Assembly (NCBI RefSeq): GCF_030542105.1
Contig: NZ_JAUOFB010000001.1
Coordinates: forward strand, 434,001-498,000
Direction of reading: 5' to 3'
DNA length: 64,000 nucleotides
Origin: Hymenobacter sp. BT730
GTDB lineage: Bacteria > Bacteroidota > Bacteroidia > Cytophagales > Hymenobacteraceae
A program made the position numbers and the translations under genes. Each line of letters starts with the position of its first letter. Within the stretch, counting starts at the first letter, position 1. The notes under the pieces are model-generated. The model was not told the DNA's origin and searched no databases. It was given only the letters and a program-made list of their open reading frames with translations. Below, in pieces: positions 16,847 through 24,696 of the stretch.

Positions 16847-17440
16847 TTATTCCTCTATCTGGTAACCAATGGGCTTGAAAGCATAGTTGTTCGACATCTC
16901 CGCCGAGCAGGCTGTCAGGCCAACCAGTAAGTCCATGCGGGCTTCCAGCACTACATAGTCGCCAGCTTTGCTTTTGGGAGGCAGCACCGCTACGCGCCCG
17001 GTTTCGCCATCCACGGTTACGTGCATGAAAATGTTGAAGCTGATGGGAATAGCATCTGGGCTGATGCCGTGTTCCTCCAAGGCAGCGCACAGGTTGCCAA
17101 AGCAGCCCCGGTGCGGTTGGGTATGGCCGTAGATAATACGGAACGTATCGGCGCTGCAGGGTGTCAGCAGAAAATCGTGCCGACCCACAGTATCTTCCAC
17201 CAGGTCAAACATCACATTGCTCCGGTTGGAGTAAAACGGATGGCCTTTGGTAAGCAGGATGGTTTCGGCGTAGTCAATGGTGCGGCCTGAGGAGAGGTAC
17301 TCGGCCTTATCAGCCAGGTTATAGCAGACAAAGTCAGAAACCTGCTCGCCTTCAATATCAACGACTTTCAGGCGCTGGCCCTTTTTGAGCAGAAAGGAAA
17401 CCCCGCTACGCGGCGGAATGATGGTCAGAGTGGAGGACAT
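16847..17440 (-). CDS. DUF1989 (urea carboxylase-associated / carboxyguanidine deiminase-like) protein
   Basis: A 197-residue cytoplasmic protein of the DUF1989 family, known as urea carboxylase-associated proteins. In guanidine-degrading bacteria two members form the carboxyguanidine deiminase CgdAB. Family marks are visible: an N-terminal double-psi-like region (KVVDIEGEQVSDFVCYN), the DxxxxxLT...C block (LLTPCSADTFRIIYGH), and the H..CF.NL block (HRGCFGNLCAALEEHG), followed by ISFNIFMHV. Its ATG lies inside the end of the upstream GntA-like gene (35-base overlap), so the two are surely co-expressed. No carboxylase gene is present in the window, so the substrate here is unknown. Confidence 0.85.
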   Translation of the reverse strand: MSSTLTIIPPRSGVSFLLKKGQRLKVVDIEGEQVSDFVCYNLADKAEYLSSGRTIDYAETILLTKGHPFYSNRSNVMFDLVEDTVGRHDFLLTPCSADTFRIIYGHTQPHRGCFGNLCAALEEHGISPDAIPISFNIFMHVTVDGETGRVAVLPPKSKAGDYVVLEARMDLLVGLTACSAEMSNNYAFKPIGYQIEE

Positions 17441-18107
17441 GTTGGCTTAAAAAAGGGCACTTCCAGGCCTGATCATAGGCCTTTCCGCTGTATTGATAGA
17501 CTTCTGAGGATTGCCCGTAATCTTCGAGCATGGGGTTGATAGAGCCCGAATACGCTACGTCGCGCGTGCGAATAGTCTGACGCAACGAGTCGTAGCGGCC
17601 GGCTTCCCGGATGCGCTCAAACTGGTCGTGTGCATTAAATACCAGCGTGGGGTACTTGAACTGCCGGGCCGGCCGACTACTGCCAGGATGCAGCCCAACC
17701 ACGAAAAAGGCTTCTTCCTTGAGACTGTAGCTGAAATCCGGGGAGTTGGGGTCGGCTACTACGCGCTGGTCATACCCGTAGCGCTGGGCATCCAGATTGG
17801 ATACTGCTTGCAGCCGCTGCCAGAAAAACTCCTCAAACTGTGTTTCCGTAGGGTTCTCTGGGCCTTTGAAGATAATAGCGGCGCTATGGTATAGCTTGTC
17901 GGCGGTGCGATAGGTGTCTACGAAATCATAGATAAACTCCAGAATGGCAGCATCGTCTTTAGGGCAAGCCATATGGTCAACTACGAGGCATTTTAGCTGA
18001 TTCCAGGTAAGCGCCGTTTTAGCGGCAACACATGGAAAATCTCGGTTTTGTATAAAATCAAGATATTCCCTTGTAACTATATATGATTCTTCTTCAGTCA
18101 TATCCAA
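17406..18107 (-). CDS. YqcI/YcgG (GntA-like) haem-dependent N-hydroxylase-family protein
   Basis: A 233-residue cytoplasmic protein of the YqcI/YcgG family. The characterised relative GntA is a haem-dependent N-hydroxylase acting on a guanidine group in guanitoxin synthesis. Visible family features are an FPCVAAKTAL segment after the N-terminal helix, a CPKDD...LEFIYDFVDTYR region, EEFFWQRLQAV, FFVVGLHPGSSRPARQFKYP, TLVFNAHDQFERIRE, and a C-terminal WKCPF. The HP.SSR.AR motif is the best candidate for haem contact. It overlaps the DUF1989 gene by 35 bases. Guanidine or N-hydroxyguanidine chemistry is inferred from the two families; no guanitoxin genes are nearby. Confidence 0.85.
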   Translation of the reverse strand: MDMTEEESYIVTREYLDFIQNRDFPCVAAKTALTWNQLKCLVVDHMACPKDDAAILEFIYDFVDTYRTADKLYHSAAIIFKGPENPTETQFEEFFWQRLQAVSNLDAQRYGYDQRVVADPNSPDFSYSLKEEAFFVVGLHPGSSRPARQFKYPTLVFNAHDQFERIREAGRYDSLRQTIRTRDVAYSGSINPMLEDYGQSSEVYQYSGKAYDQAWKCPFLSQHVLHSDHHSAA

Positions 18108-18380
18108 AAATTTAATCCAGAATCAGGTAAGGAATAACCCTATTCCTATACTCCGATACGGGTAAACTTTGGACGGGGTTGAGGCGCGTCAGCTGCTGAC
18201 GTAGCGCCGGGACTTCGGTGCCCCTTGCCGGACTAGCTCAATAGCTATTCGGTTCTTTTTCTGGCGATGCGCTCAACGCCACTGCACTCAGTTACTTAAC
18301 GGCCTGGCTGAACCAGCCAGACCGCGAATCACCACATACGATGCGCGTGGCTAAGTGGACTTGAAAAATGTACAAAAAAA
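18108..18380. other. non-coding gap between the GntA-like operon and the phosphorylase terminator
   Basis: No convincing gene. The first 70 bases are the AT-rich leader of the GntA-like operon. A small hairpin CTGGCT-GAACC-AGCCAG lies at 18304-18320. No RNA gene or riboswitch is recognisable. Confidence 0.6.
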
Positions 18381-18406
18381 GCCGCCCAACTGGTAGGTTG
18401 GGCGGC
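18381..18406 (-). terminator. rho-independent terminator of the phosphorylase gene
   Basis: GCCGCCCAAC (18381-18390) and GTTGGGCGGC (18397-18406) form a perfect 10-bp stem with a 6-base loop. On the minus strand the stem is followed by seven T residues. Confidence 0.85.
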
Positions 18407-18435
18407 AAAGCAAGTCTGAAAAGATACCGTAACCG

Positions 18436-20085
18436 TTACACCGTGTACATCTTCTCGTAGTATTCCCGCGCCATCCGCCCCGATTCAAACTCGGGCTCTA
18501 CCTCGCGCATGGCGTTTTTGGTAAGCTCCAGGAACTTCTCGGGCTGATCGTAATAGAGAGGTAGGATATCCTGCTCCAATGCATCTAGAATGCCGGTAGC
18601 TTCTACATCATCTTTCACGTGCTCGGGCTCGTTGGTATTGGCCAGGGAAATCAGGAAGCCGTTTTCCCCCTCGCGTATAAACTCCGGAATCCAGCCATCG
18701 GCAATGCTCAGGCTGAGGCTGCCGTTCATGGCAGCCGTCATGCCGCTGGTGCCGGAAGCCTCCCGCGGGAAGCGGGGCGTGTTCAGCCAGATATCGGAGC
18801 CTTTTTTCAGGACCGCTGAGAGGCCCAGCTCGTAGCCCGTGAGCACGGCGCAGTTCTTAAAGCCTTTGGTCTTTTGAATGATGCCGTTGAAGGTAGCAAT
18901 GGCGCCGTAATCCTTGGGGTAAGGCTTGCCGGCCCAGATCATCTGAATGGGGCGCTTAGTGTCTTTCAACAGGCGCTGAAACCGCTCGAAATGGCGCAGA
19001 ATCAGGTCGGCGCGCTTATAGCCGGCAAAACGGCGGGCCCACACAATGGTCAGCACGTCGGGGTCGAAGAGGTTGCCGGTCTGGTCGGCTACAATGTCGA
19101 ATAGCGCCTTTTTGAGCTCCCGCTTGCGGGCGCGCAGCGCTTGGTCCTGGTGGCCGGTGAGGGCATGGTGCAAGGCCGGGTCGCGCCAGTAAGTGCCATT
19201 CTGGGCGTTGGTGATGGAAATAATCGGGCAGATGCCTTTATAGCTGCCCCACATCTGGTTGGCCACTTTGCCATGCACTTTAGATACGCCATTGGCTTTG
19301 CGGGACATGCGTAGCGCGGCCAGCGTGTAGCTGAGGTGGTTGTTTTCTACCCCGGCAATCTGGCATACTTCCTCAGCCGGCACGTTACCAAAAAAGGTCA
19401 TGTCCTCCAGCAGCTTCATAGGATGCTCCTCGTTGCCGGCCAGCTCCGGGGTATGTGTGGTGAACACCAGGCGCTTTTGCACCTCGGCCAGCTGACGGCC
19501 GTGCTTCTCATACAGATAAAACGCCAGTGGCAGCCCGTGGCCTTCGTTCAGGTGATATACGTCTACCTTATGCTCCAGCAAATCCAGCAGCGTGCCGCCA
19601 CCGGTTCCCAACAAAATGCTTTGGGCCACGCGGGCCGCGGTATCGGCATCGTAGAGGTGGTGGGAGATGGTGCGGGAGATGTAGTCGTTTTCCGGAATGT
19701 CGGTGGTCAGGAAGAACATGGGAGCCGTCCCAAAGACCTCGGGGGCCAGGTAAAGCGCCTTCACCTTCACCTGCGCGCCGTGAATGGTGATGGGGAAAAT
19801 TAACCCCGTGTCCTCCAGGAAAGAGTAGGCCTTGTGGCGGTAGTCCACACGCATCGTCTGGTCTTCGTTGCGCGTCTGGTCATAGTAGCCGTAGGTCCAG
19901 AGGATGCCAATGCCTACCAGGTTTTGCTTGAGCTCGAAGGCGGAGCGCATGTGGGAGCCGGCCAGAAAGCCTAGCCCCCCGGAGTAGGTTTTCAGGGCTT
20001 GATCCAGCGCAAACTCCATGGAAAAGTAAGCTGCCGACGTGTAAAATTCTGGCGCGGCAGGGTAAGAACGAAAGGTAAAAGCCAT
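18436..20085 (-). CDS. GT35-like alpha-glucan family phosphorylase (short form)
   Basis: A 549-residue glycogen/starch/maltodextrin phosphorylase homologue, which would release glucose-1-phosphate from alpha-1,4-glucans. Family marks: AAYFSMEFALDQALKTYSGG at the N-terminus, GGTLLDLLEH, FTTHTPELAGNEEH, ARRFAGYKRADLIL (Lys357 and Arg of the phosphate site) and EASGTSGMTAAMNGSLSLS. In PLP-dependent GT35 enzymes the last motif reads EASGTSGMKAALNG and Lys forms the Schiff base; here residue 450 is Thr, confirmed in the DNA as ACG. The start at 20085 is preferred over 20157, which adds a non-conserved hydrophobic stretch. It is divergent from the lipoprotein gene and next to the maltose locus. Activity uncertain. 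Confidence 0.88.
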   Translation of the reverse strand: MAFTFRSYPAAPEFYTSAAYFSMEFALDQALKTYSGGLGFLAGSHMRSAFELKQNLVGIGILWTYGYYDQTRNEDQTMRVDYRHKAYSFLEDTGLIFPITIHGAQVKVKALYLAPEVFGTAPMFFLTTDIPENDYISRTISHHLYDADTAARVAQSILLGTGGGTLLDLLEHKVDVYHLNEGHGLPLAFYLYEKHGRQLAEVQKRLVFTTHTPELAGNEEHPMKLLEDMTFFGNVPAEEVCQIAGVENNHLSYTLAALRMSRKANGVSKVHGKVANQMWGSYKGICPIISITNAQNGTYWRDPALHHALTGHQDQALRARKRELKKALFDIVADQTGNLFDPDVLTIVWARRFAGYKRADLILRHFERFQRLLKDTKRPIQMIWAGKPYPKDYGAIATFNGIIQKTKGFKNCAVLTGYELGLSAVLKKGSDIWLNTPRFPREASGTSGMTAAMNGSLSLSIADGWIPEFIREGENGFLISLANTNEPEHVKDDVEATGILDALEQDILPLYYDQPEKFLELTKNAMREVEPEFESGRMAREYYEKMYTV

Positions 20086-20372
20086 AAAAAGATGCAGGAA
20101 GAGAAGGGGCAGTGTAAGCAGTCTTGAAGGTGAGAAATAAGTGGCAGAAAACCACAAGGCAGCAGATTTTGCCTACGGCGGGGAGGGCAGCCGCGTGCTG
20201 GTGTAAACGCTGCTGGTGAAGTTTCCGCTGCGTTTCAGAGGTTTACCCGGGTGGAAGTCTGTCAATAAAATATAGTAACAAAACGGTAACGTTGTATTCC
20301 TCTCAGTCAATGGGCCAGCCGGTAGTTTTGCCGGTAATTCCCTTTTTCTCACCTCCCCAACCCCCTTTCTAC

Positions 20373-21809
20373 ATGCAAATTACCCGCGTACTCACCGCCG
20401 CCATGCTGGGTCTGGCCGTAGCCTGTACTTCGGTACAAGACCCCGCGCCGCAGGCCCCGGTCACTCGCACCGCTACACAGGCCGTTAGCGCCACTGGCTT
20501 CCCCGAGGGTTTCGAAACCGGCACCAAAACGGCCTACACGCTGGGCTCCGTTACACTAGGCTCCGGCTCCTGGACCCTGGACGATGCTCTGATCGGCAAC
20601 ACCACCGCCGACCACAAAACCGGGGCGCAGTCGGCGCGGGTGCGCAACGTGGGTAAGCTCACCATGAACTTCAATACCACCGCCGGTGCCGGCGTGGTAA
20701 CTGTGCAGCACGCCGTGTACAGCACTGATGCCAGCTCTACCTGGGAACTGTGGGCTTCTACCAACAGCGGCAGCACCTACACCAAAGTAGGCAGCACCAT
20801 TACTACCAGCAGCGCTACGCTGCAAACGGCTTCGTTCACCGTTAACCTTGCCGGCACGGTACGGCTGCAGATTCGCAAAATCTCGGGCGGCACCAACCGC
20901 ATCAACTTCGACAACATTACCATTGAGCAGTATGGTGGCGGTGGTACCCCGCCGCCCACCGGCACGGGCAAGAAGTTTCTGTTCGATGGCTCGCACGGTG
21001 AGCTGGCCGGCAACGCCGACTGGGTACTGGATGTAGATGGCGGCCTGGCCGTATCCACACCTACTCCCGCACAGTCGGGCATTACGTCTACTACTCCCGA
21101 AACCTACTGGACCGGCGCCATTTCAGCCTGGGGTGTAGCGCTGGCCAAGCAGGGCCACACCGTAGCGCAGCTGCCCGCCGGCGGCCGCATCACCTATGGC
21201 GACGCCACCAATGCCCAGGACCTGAGCAACTACGCCGTATTTGTGGTGGATGAGCCCAACGTGGTATTCACCGCTGCTGAGAAAACCGCCATTCTGCGCT
21301 ATGTGCAGAACGGTGGCGGCCTGTTCATGATTTCCGACCACATCATTTCCGACCGTAACAACGACGGCTGGGATTCTCCTGCTATCTGGAACGACCTGAT
21401 GACCAACAACACGGTACAGGCCAACCCCTTCGGCTTCAGCATCAACTCCGACAATGTGGTAGAAGACAGCAACAACGCGCTGGTAAGCTCCACCAACCCC
21501 ATCATGAACGGCTCGCAGGGTCTGGTATCGCAGCTTTCGTTCCACAATGGCGCTACCATGACGCTGAACCCCACGGCCAACAGCACCGTGCAGGGCCTGA
21601 TCTGGCGCGTGGGCGTTACGCAGGGCAACAGCAGCGCAATGGCGGCCAGCAGCACCTTCGGCACGGGCCGCGTGGTGATTATCGGCGACTCCTCACCGGC
21701 CGACGACGGCACCGGTTCGCCCGGCAACACGGTGTACGACGGCTGGAACGAAAACGTGAGCCATGCCCGCCTGCACCTGAATGCCTCACTCTGGCTGGCT
21801 AAGCTCTAG
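20373..21809 (+). CDS. secreted lipoprotein with N-terminal beta-sandwich and GATase-like domain
   Basis: A 478-residue exported protein. The signal peptide MQITRVLTAAMLGLAVAC has a lipobox (LAVAC). Residues about 45-190 form a beta-sandwich module (FPEGFETGTKTAYTLGSVTL, then SWTLDDALIG, TGAQSARVRN, RINFDNITIEQY) that I have seen attached to secreted nucleases in this group. A Pro/Gly linker follows. The C-terminal half (KKFLFDGSHGELAGNADW..., FVVDEPNVVFTAAEKTAILRYVQNGGGLFMISDH) looks like a class I glutamine-amidotransferase-like or ThuA-like fold, with IIGDSSPADDG near the end. No catalytic role can be assigned. A terminator separates it from the GH13 gene. Confidence 0.75.
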   Translation: MQITRVLTAAMLGLAVACTSVQDPAPQAPVTRTATQAVSATGFPEGFETGTKTAYTLGSVTLGSGSWTLDDALIGNTTADHKTGAQSARVRNVGKLTMNFNTTAGAGVVTVQHAVYSTDASSTWELWASTNSGSTYTKVGSTITTSSATLQTASFTVNLAGTVRLQIRKISGGTNRINFDNITIEQYGGGGTPPPTGTGKKFLFDGSHGELAGNADWVLDVDGGLAVSTPTPAQSGITSTTPETYWTGAISAWGVALAKQGHTVAQLPAGGRITYGDATNAQDLSNYAVFVVDEPNVVFTAAEKTAILRYVQNGGGLFMISDHIISDRNNDGWDSPAIWNDLMTNNTVQANPFGFSINSDNVVEDSNNALVSSTNPIMNGSQGLVSQLSFHNGATMTLNPTANSTVQGLIWRVGVTQGNSSAMAASSTFGTGRVVIIGDSSPADDGTGSPGNTVYDGWNENVSHARLHLNASLWLAKL

Positions 21810-21834
21810 GCAGCGAATTGGATTTAGCATAGGC

Positions 21835-21870
21835 AAACGCCCGTGGTTCTTCAGGAGCCACGGGCGTTTT
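21835..21870 (+). terminator. rho-independent terminator
   Basis: AAACGCCCGTGG (21835-21846) pairs with CCACGGGCGTTT (21858-21869), followed by T, 25 bases after the lipoprotein stop. Confidence 0.8.
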
Positions 21871-22003
21871 AGTTAGGCCGTTTTCGGGCTTTGGAGCGAA
21901 ATTTCGCTGTTTTTGCGCATCCGGGAAATGCAGGGCTGATTTTGGATAGCGGCGCCGGAGAGGATAACTTGCCACATCGCTCGTTGAATAACGTCCCTCC
22001 CTT

Positions 22004-23938
22004 ATGCGACTTTCCCGATTCCTGCCCCTGGCCCTGTGCCTGGGTTTCACCGCCCTACACGCTGAGTTCACCACGGCAGCACCTGCTGGCGGTGTAACCG
22101 TGGCAGAAGCAACTGCGGCTCCGGCCAAAAAAGCGGCCATTACCCGCATCGACCCCACTTTCTGGTGGGTGGGCATGAAAAATCCCAAGCTGCAATTGCT
22201 GGTGCATGGCCCCGGCATTGCCGGCAGCAAAGTGGAGTTGGCCAACTATCCCGGCGTTACGCTGGATGGCTTCCAGAAGCTGGAGAGTCCCAACTACTTG
22301 GTGGTAAATCTCACCATCAGCCCCGAGGCCAAGCCCGGCAAGTTGAAGCTGGAGTTCAAAGGAGCCAAAAAGACTTCCTATAGCTACGAGCTGCGCGCCC
22401 GCAATACGGTCGGCGACAAGTCCAAAGTGCAGGGCGTCAACAGCACCGACTTCATTTACATGCTGATGCCCGACCGGTTTGCCAACGGCAACCCGAAGAA
22501 CGACATCGTGAAAGGCATGAAGGTAGAGCGCATAGCCCGCGACTCTATGTACGCCCGCCACGGCGGCGACCTAAAGGGCATTGAGCAGCACTTCGATTAC
22601 CTGAAAGAGCTGGGCGTAACGGCCATCTGGCCCACCCCGGTGGTGGCCAATGACATGCCCCGGGCCAGCTACCACGGCTACGCCCTCACCGATTATTACG
22701 CCGTGGACCCGCGCTATGGCTCCAACGAGGAGTACGTGCAGTTTGTGCAGCGCGCCCATCAGAACGGCCTGAAGGTGATTCACGACGTGGTGCTTAACCA
22801 CATGGGCAGCTACAACTACCTGTTTCTGGATCAGCCGGCCAAAGACTGGTTCCACCAATGGCCCACTTTCACGAAGGGCAACTACCGCGACGGCACGGTG
22901 AACGACCCCTACGGCTCCGAGGAGGACCGCAAGATGTTCAACACCACGTGGTTTGATACCACCATGCCCGACCCGGCCCAGGAAAACCCCCTGGTGGCCA
23001 ACTACCTCATCCAGAACTTTATCTGGTGGGTGGAATATACAGGCCTGGATGGTTTCCGCATTGATACTTACCCTTACTCCAACCCCCAATTCCTGATGAA
23101 CTGGGGCAAGGCTGTGCTGAATGAGTACCCGCAGCTGGGCATGTTTGGCGAAACCTGGGTGCAGAATGCCGAGGGCGTAGCGCAGCAGGCGTTCTGGTCG
23201 CGCAATGGGTTTCCGGCGGTAAACGGCTTCAAAAGCAACCTGCCCGGCGTTACCGACTTCATGATGAAGTATGCCATTGAAGACGCACTGACCAAGGAAG
23301 CCGGCTGGGCCGAAGGCATTGCTAAAATCTATTATACCGCACAGGGCGACTGGATGTACGAGGATGCCTCGCGCAACGTCATCTTCCTGGATAACCACGA
23401 CATGAGCCGCGTTTTCTCGGTGCTGGGCGAAGACGTGAAGAAGCAGAAAATGGCGCTGACCTGGCTGCTGACTGAGCGGGGTATTCCGCAGCTCTACTAC
23501 GGCACCGAGATTCTGATGAAGAACTTCTCCAACCCCGACGGGCTGGTGCGTTCCGATTTCCCCGGCGGCTGGGCCGGCGACAAGCACAATGCCTTTACGG
23601 CGGCGGGTCGCACGCCCCAGGAGCAGGACATGTTCCAGCACGTGAGCAAGCTGGCCAACTACCGCAAAACTCACCCCGCCCTGCACTCCGGCAAGCGCAT
23701 GCACTTTGTGCCCGATGGCAGCGTGTATACCTATTTCCGCTATAACGACCAGGGCGAATCGGTGATGGTGGTGATGAACGCCGGCAAAGAAGACAAGACG
23801 GTAGACACCGCCCGCTTTGCCGAGCGCCTGCAGGGCTACAGCAGCGCGCAGGACATTATTAGTGGCGCCGCTGTATCGGATTTGAAGTCGTTGAAAGTAC
23901 CGGCCATGACCACGCTGGTGCTGGAGCTGAAGAAGTAA
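22004..23938 (+). CDS. GH13 alpha-amylase / cyclomaltodextrinase-like (SusA-type)
   Basis: A 644-residue exported glycosidase. A signal peptide (MRLSRFLPLALCLGFTALHA) is followed at about 45-140 by an N-terminal Ig-like domain (ITRIDPTFWWVGMKNPKLQL) typical of SusA, neopullulanase and cyclomaltodextrinases. The GH13 barrel starts near 150 (FIYMLMPDRFANG). Region I is DVVLNH, the nucleophile is Asp354 in GFRIDTYPY, the acid/base is Glu383 in FGETWV, and Asp466 lies in FLDNHDMSR. All three catalytic acids are present. It would hydrolyse starch or cyclodextrin pieces to maltose, probably in the periplasm. It begins the row of maltose genes: pgmB follows 57 bases later. Confidence 0.93.
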   Translation: MRLSRFLPLALCLGFTALHAEFTTAAPAGGVTVAEATAAPAKKAAITRIDPTFWWVGMKNPKLQLLVHGPGIAGSKVELANYPGVTLDGFQKLESPNYLVVNLTISPEAKPGKLKLEFKGAKKTSYSYELRARNTVGDKSKVQGVNSTDFIYMLMPDRFANGNPKNDIVKGMKVERIARDSMYARHGGDLKGIEQHFDYLKELGVTAIWPTPVVANDMPRASYHGYALTDYYAVDPRYGSNEEYVQFVQRAHQNGLKVIHDVVLNHMGSYNYLFLDQPAKDWFHQWPTFTKGNYRDGTVNDPYGSEEDRKMFNTTWFDTTMPDPAQENPLVANYLIQNFIWWVEYTGLDGFRIDTYPYSNPQFLMNWGKAVLNEYPQLGMFGETWVQNAEGVAQQAFWSRNGFPAVNGFKSNLPGVTDFMMKYAIEDALTKEAGWAEGIAKIYYTAQGDWMYEDASRNVIFLDNHDMSRVFSVLGEDVKKQKMALTWLLTERGIPQLYYGTEILMKNFSNPDGLVRSDFPGGWAGDKHNAFTAAGRTPQEQDMFQHVSKLANYRKTHPALHSGKRMHFVPDGSVYTYFRYNDQGESVMVVMNAGKEDKTVDTARFAERLQGYSSAQDIISGAAVSDLKSLKVPAMTTLVLELKK

Positions 23939-23995
23939 CCTGATTTATCTGGAGCGAGGCCCTGGTGGCTTCGCTCCTTTCTTTTTTCTACCTAC

Positions 23996-24649
23996 ATGGC
24001 AACAATCAAAGCCTGTCTCTTCGACCTCGACGGAGTCATCGTAGACACAGCGAAATTCCATTACCAGGCCTGGAAGACGTTAGCAGACGGGCTGAACATC
24101 GATTTTACCGAACACGACAACGAGCGGCTGAAAGGCGTAAGTCGGATGCGCTCCTTGGAAATCATCCTTGAAATTGGCGGCGTCACCATGCCCGAAGCGG
24201 AGCAGGTAACGCTGGCCACGCGCAAAAATGAAGTGTACCTGGAAGACGTGCAGCGCATGACCGAGGCCGACGTGCTGCCCGGCGTGCGCCGCTTCCTGGA
24301 AGAATGCCGCGCCGCCGGCCTGAAAACGGCCCTGGGCTCGGCCTCCAAAAACGCCCGCCTCATTCTGGAGCGCGTGCAGCTGCTGTCGCTGTTCGATGCC
24401 GTTGTGGACGGCACCGACGTGGCCAATGCCAAGCCCGACCCCGAAGTGTTCCTGAAAGGGGCCGAGATGCTGGGCGTAGCGCCCGAGGAGTGCGTGGTGT
24501 TTGAAGACGCCGTAGCCGGGGTGGAAGCAGCCCGCAACGGCGGCATGCACTGCATTGGCGTCGGCGACGCTTCGATTCTGAGCGATGCTGATTTTGTGAT
24601 TCCCGGCTTCGAAGAAATGACCGTGGCACGGTTGCAGGAGCTGCGCTAG
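23996..24649 (+). CDS. pgmB: beta-phosphoglucomutase
   Basis: A 217-residue HAD-superfamily enzyme converting beta-glucose-1-phosphate to glucose-6-phosphate. HAD motif I is CLFDLDGVIVDTA, with the nucleophile and acid/base Asp pair in DLD at residues 10-12. The cap follows, with the GVSRMRSLE substrate loop; motif II is LGSASKNA; motif III lies in NAKPDPEVFLKGAEMLG; motif IV is VFEDAVAGVEAARNGG. Length fits the family. Position between GH13 and GH65 fits exactly: GH65 releases beta-glucose-1-phosphate and this enzyme feeds it to glycolysis. It starts 57 bases after the GH13 stop and ends 47 bases before the GH65 ATG. Confidence 0.95.
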   Translation: MATIKACLFDLDGVIVDTAKFHYQAWKTLADGLNIDFTEHDNERLKGVSRMRSLEIILEIGGVTMPEAEQVTLATRKNEVYLEDVQRMTEADVLPGVRRFLEECRAAGLKTALGSASKNARLILERVQLLSLFDAVVDGTDVANAKPDPEVFLKGAEMLGVAPEECVVFEDAVAGVEAARNGGMHCIGVGDASILSDADFVIPGFEEMTVARLQELR

Positions 24650-24696
24650 TCGCCGCTTAAACCCGAATTTAGCTTACCCTTTCTCTTCCCTTACAG

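Noticed and set aside
18429..18439. Perfect 11-base palindrome GTAACCGTTAC at the end of the phosphorylase gene
   Set aside because: Tempting as an operator, but it is at the 3' end and overlaps the stop codon; a similar GGTAACGTT at about 20285 is not the same palindrome.
22571..23704. Open frame antisense to the first GH13 gene
   Set aside because: No family-like content; the forward frame carries all three GH13 catalytic acids.
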